NCBI GenBank assembly: GCA_030648285.1 | Contig: JAUSIC010000012.1 | Location: forward strand, 1 to 47,273 | Direction: 5' to 3' | Length of the DNA: 47,273 nt | Source of the DNA: Nanobdellota archaeon | GTDB taxonomy: Archaea; Nanobdellota; Nanobdellia; Pacearchaeales; GW2011-AR1 | Shown: one piece after another, positions 46,320 through 47,273 of the stretch | Layout: each line of letters begins with the position of its first letter | Position numbering within the stretch: position 1 is the first letter of the stretch | Notes under the pieces: generated by a model | What the model saw: only the letters and a program-made list of their open reading frames with translations | What the model was told of the DNA's origin: nothing | Database searches by the model: none | Position numbers and translations under genes: made by a program

Positions 46320-47273
46320 TTAGAATATCCCAATATTTTTTTCTACTTTAATAATAGCTTTCTTAAGAATGTCTTTAGCTTCATAGTAATATCTATGAGA
46401 TTCTTTAACTAATTTAACAACTTCTGTTTGTTTAATTTTATCTATTATAGGAAGTGGTATTTTCATTAGTTCATCTGAAGAGATAGCAGATAATATTGTC
46501 CCAGAACAACCTCTTTTTAAGAGCAATTGGATAAAATTATTTTTCATTAAAACTAATAAAAATTCTGGGGAATATTCTTCAGATTTTAAAACAAAAAAAC
46601 CATTAGAACAGACGAAACCATCATTTTCAGAATTTATAATTGCAGAACTTTTTAAAGAACCTTCTATTGAAGAAACTATTACATCCCCTTCATTTACAAA
46701 TCTCCTAGCCCTAGTCGGCAAATTTGCTCCATATTCATTTAAGCATTTTTCTATTAATCCTAAAGAAGAATTAATATCAGCTAATTCTACATAGTTATAT
46801 CTTTTTTCTCCACTGGGAATAAAATTCTTATTTCTTATATTTTTCTTATTGAAATGAACATATCCCGTTTTATTATTTTTAATTTGATTTATTAAATTTT
46901 CATAATCTAACCTATAATAATCTGCATCTATTCTTTCATTTTCAAAAACTTCTGAAAACTTTTTAATAAAACTCTTTTTCTTAATTATTTTTAATTCATC
47001 AATATGAACTTCTTTTTTTACTAGTAATTTTGCTTTTTCGTATGCCTCTTTAGATTTCTTTATACATTCGTAAATTTTCTTGACATCTAATATAATATCT
47101 TTTTGATTTGATATTTCTATTGATGGAATTTTAATTTTTTTAATTGATTCTAAATATAATCCTCTTTGTACAGAACCAGAAGTGAATCTTTCTATTTGCA
47201 TCCTCCCACATTTTGTTTTTAAAAATATATAAAGAAATTCAGGTAATATTTTTTCATCATTAACTTCTATTCT
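46320..47273 (-). CDS. hsdS: Type I restriction specificity subunit HsdS (5' end outside window)
   Basis: Sequence-recognition subunit of a type I restriction-modification enzyme. The track starts at an internal Met (47201), but the frame stays open to the window edge (EKILPEFLYIFLKTKCGR precedes it), so the gene continues upstream. The visible part has the end of target-recognition domain 1 (QIERFTSGSVQRGLYLESIKKIKIP), a central coiled coil (KKIYECIKKSKEAYEKAKLL), and recognition domain 2 (VNEGDVIVSSIEGS...GCSGTILSAISSDELMKIPLP) with a terminal helix. HsdM and HsdR are expected upstream and are not seen. Confidence 0.92.
   Translation of the reverse strand, partial: RIEVNDEKILPEFLYIFLKTKCGRMQIERFTSGSVQRGLYLESIKKIKIPSIEISNQKDIILDVKKIYECIKKSKEAYEKAKLLVKKEVHIDELKIIKKKSFIKKFSEVFENERIDADYYRLDYENLINQIKNNKTGYVHFNKKNIRNKNFIPSGEKRYNYVELADINSSLGLIEKCLNEYGANLPTRARRFVNEGDVIVSSIEGSLKSSAIINSENDGFVCSNGFFVLKSEEYSPEFLLVLMKNNFIQLLLKRGCSGTILSAISSDELMKIPLPIIDKIKQTEVVKLVKESHRYYYEAKDILKKAIIKVEKNIGIF

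Overview
The window looks like a chromosomal segment from an uncultivated archaeon of the DPANN group (Woesearchaeota/Pacearchaeota-like). Support: AT-rich sequence; TATA boxes about 25 nt upstream of mostly leaderless starts; an archaeal-type SRP RNA; aCPSF1 beside the proteasome beta subunit; archaeal class I CCA-adding enzyme; DUF2072/DUF2073 genes; archaeal pilin signal peptides; and many large secreted proteins with Cys-rich, PKD, CARDB or thrombospondin-type-3-like segments. Taxonomy is inferred without any database search.

Layout. 1-5 kb: small membrane protein, argS, thioredoxin reductase, a broken small gene, tRNA-Thr, a 47-aa ORF, tRNA-Leu, and prs. 5-13.3 kb: a secreted island (SNase-like nuclease with a lamin-tail-like domain, Cys-rich CARDB protein, two lipoproteins, a glycosylation-sequon-rich protein, a DUF3494 ice-binding-like surface protein). 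13.3-13.7 kb: SRP RNA on the minus strand. 13.8-23 kb: NYN-domain protein, then a type IV pilus-like locus with five upstream pilin-like proteins, an ArlI/TadA-type ATPase, a small helical protein, two TadC/ArlJ-like membrane proteins, and two more pilin-like proteins. 23-27 kb: GNAT acetyltransferase, a micro-ORF, archease, and RtcB RNA ligase interrupted by a homing-endonuclease intein at its catalytic Cys. 27-33 kb: three more surface proteins. 33.1-36.2 kb: GTPase, DUF2073, Zn-ribbon DUF2072, CCA-adding enzyme. 36.2-38.9 kb: unknown gene, TrmB-type regulator divergent from a small unknown gene, presenilin-like GxGD protease. 39-42.2 kb: two Cys-rich secreted proteins and an S74-type self-processing adhesin. 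42.3-44.9 kb: aCPSF1 and psmB. 45-47.3 kb: two HEPN-domain proteins downstream of a type I restriction specificity subunit that runs off the window.

Two patterns are not explained by the genes. First, stable RNA genes have a second copy of their own 3' end a short distance downstream: exact for tRNA-Thr (26 bp) and tRNA-Leu (19 bp), interrupted for SRP RNA. A protein gene (DUF2073) has a similar downstream copy of its last codons in which all ten aligned codons are synonymous but different. Second, a dispersed, degenerate intergenic repeat of about 90 bp sits at gene 3' ends throughout the window, in both orientations, and its central loop is flipped relative to the arms in some copies.

Functionally the segment combines RNA maintenance (ArgS, CCA enzyme, archease/RtcB, aCPSF1, SRP RNA), protein turnover and processing (proteasome, GxGD protease), and a heavy investment in cell-surface structures, fitting an organism that lives by contact with other cells. 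That lifestyle statement is inference.
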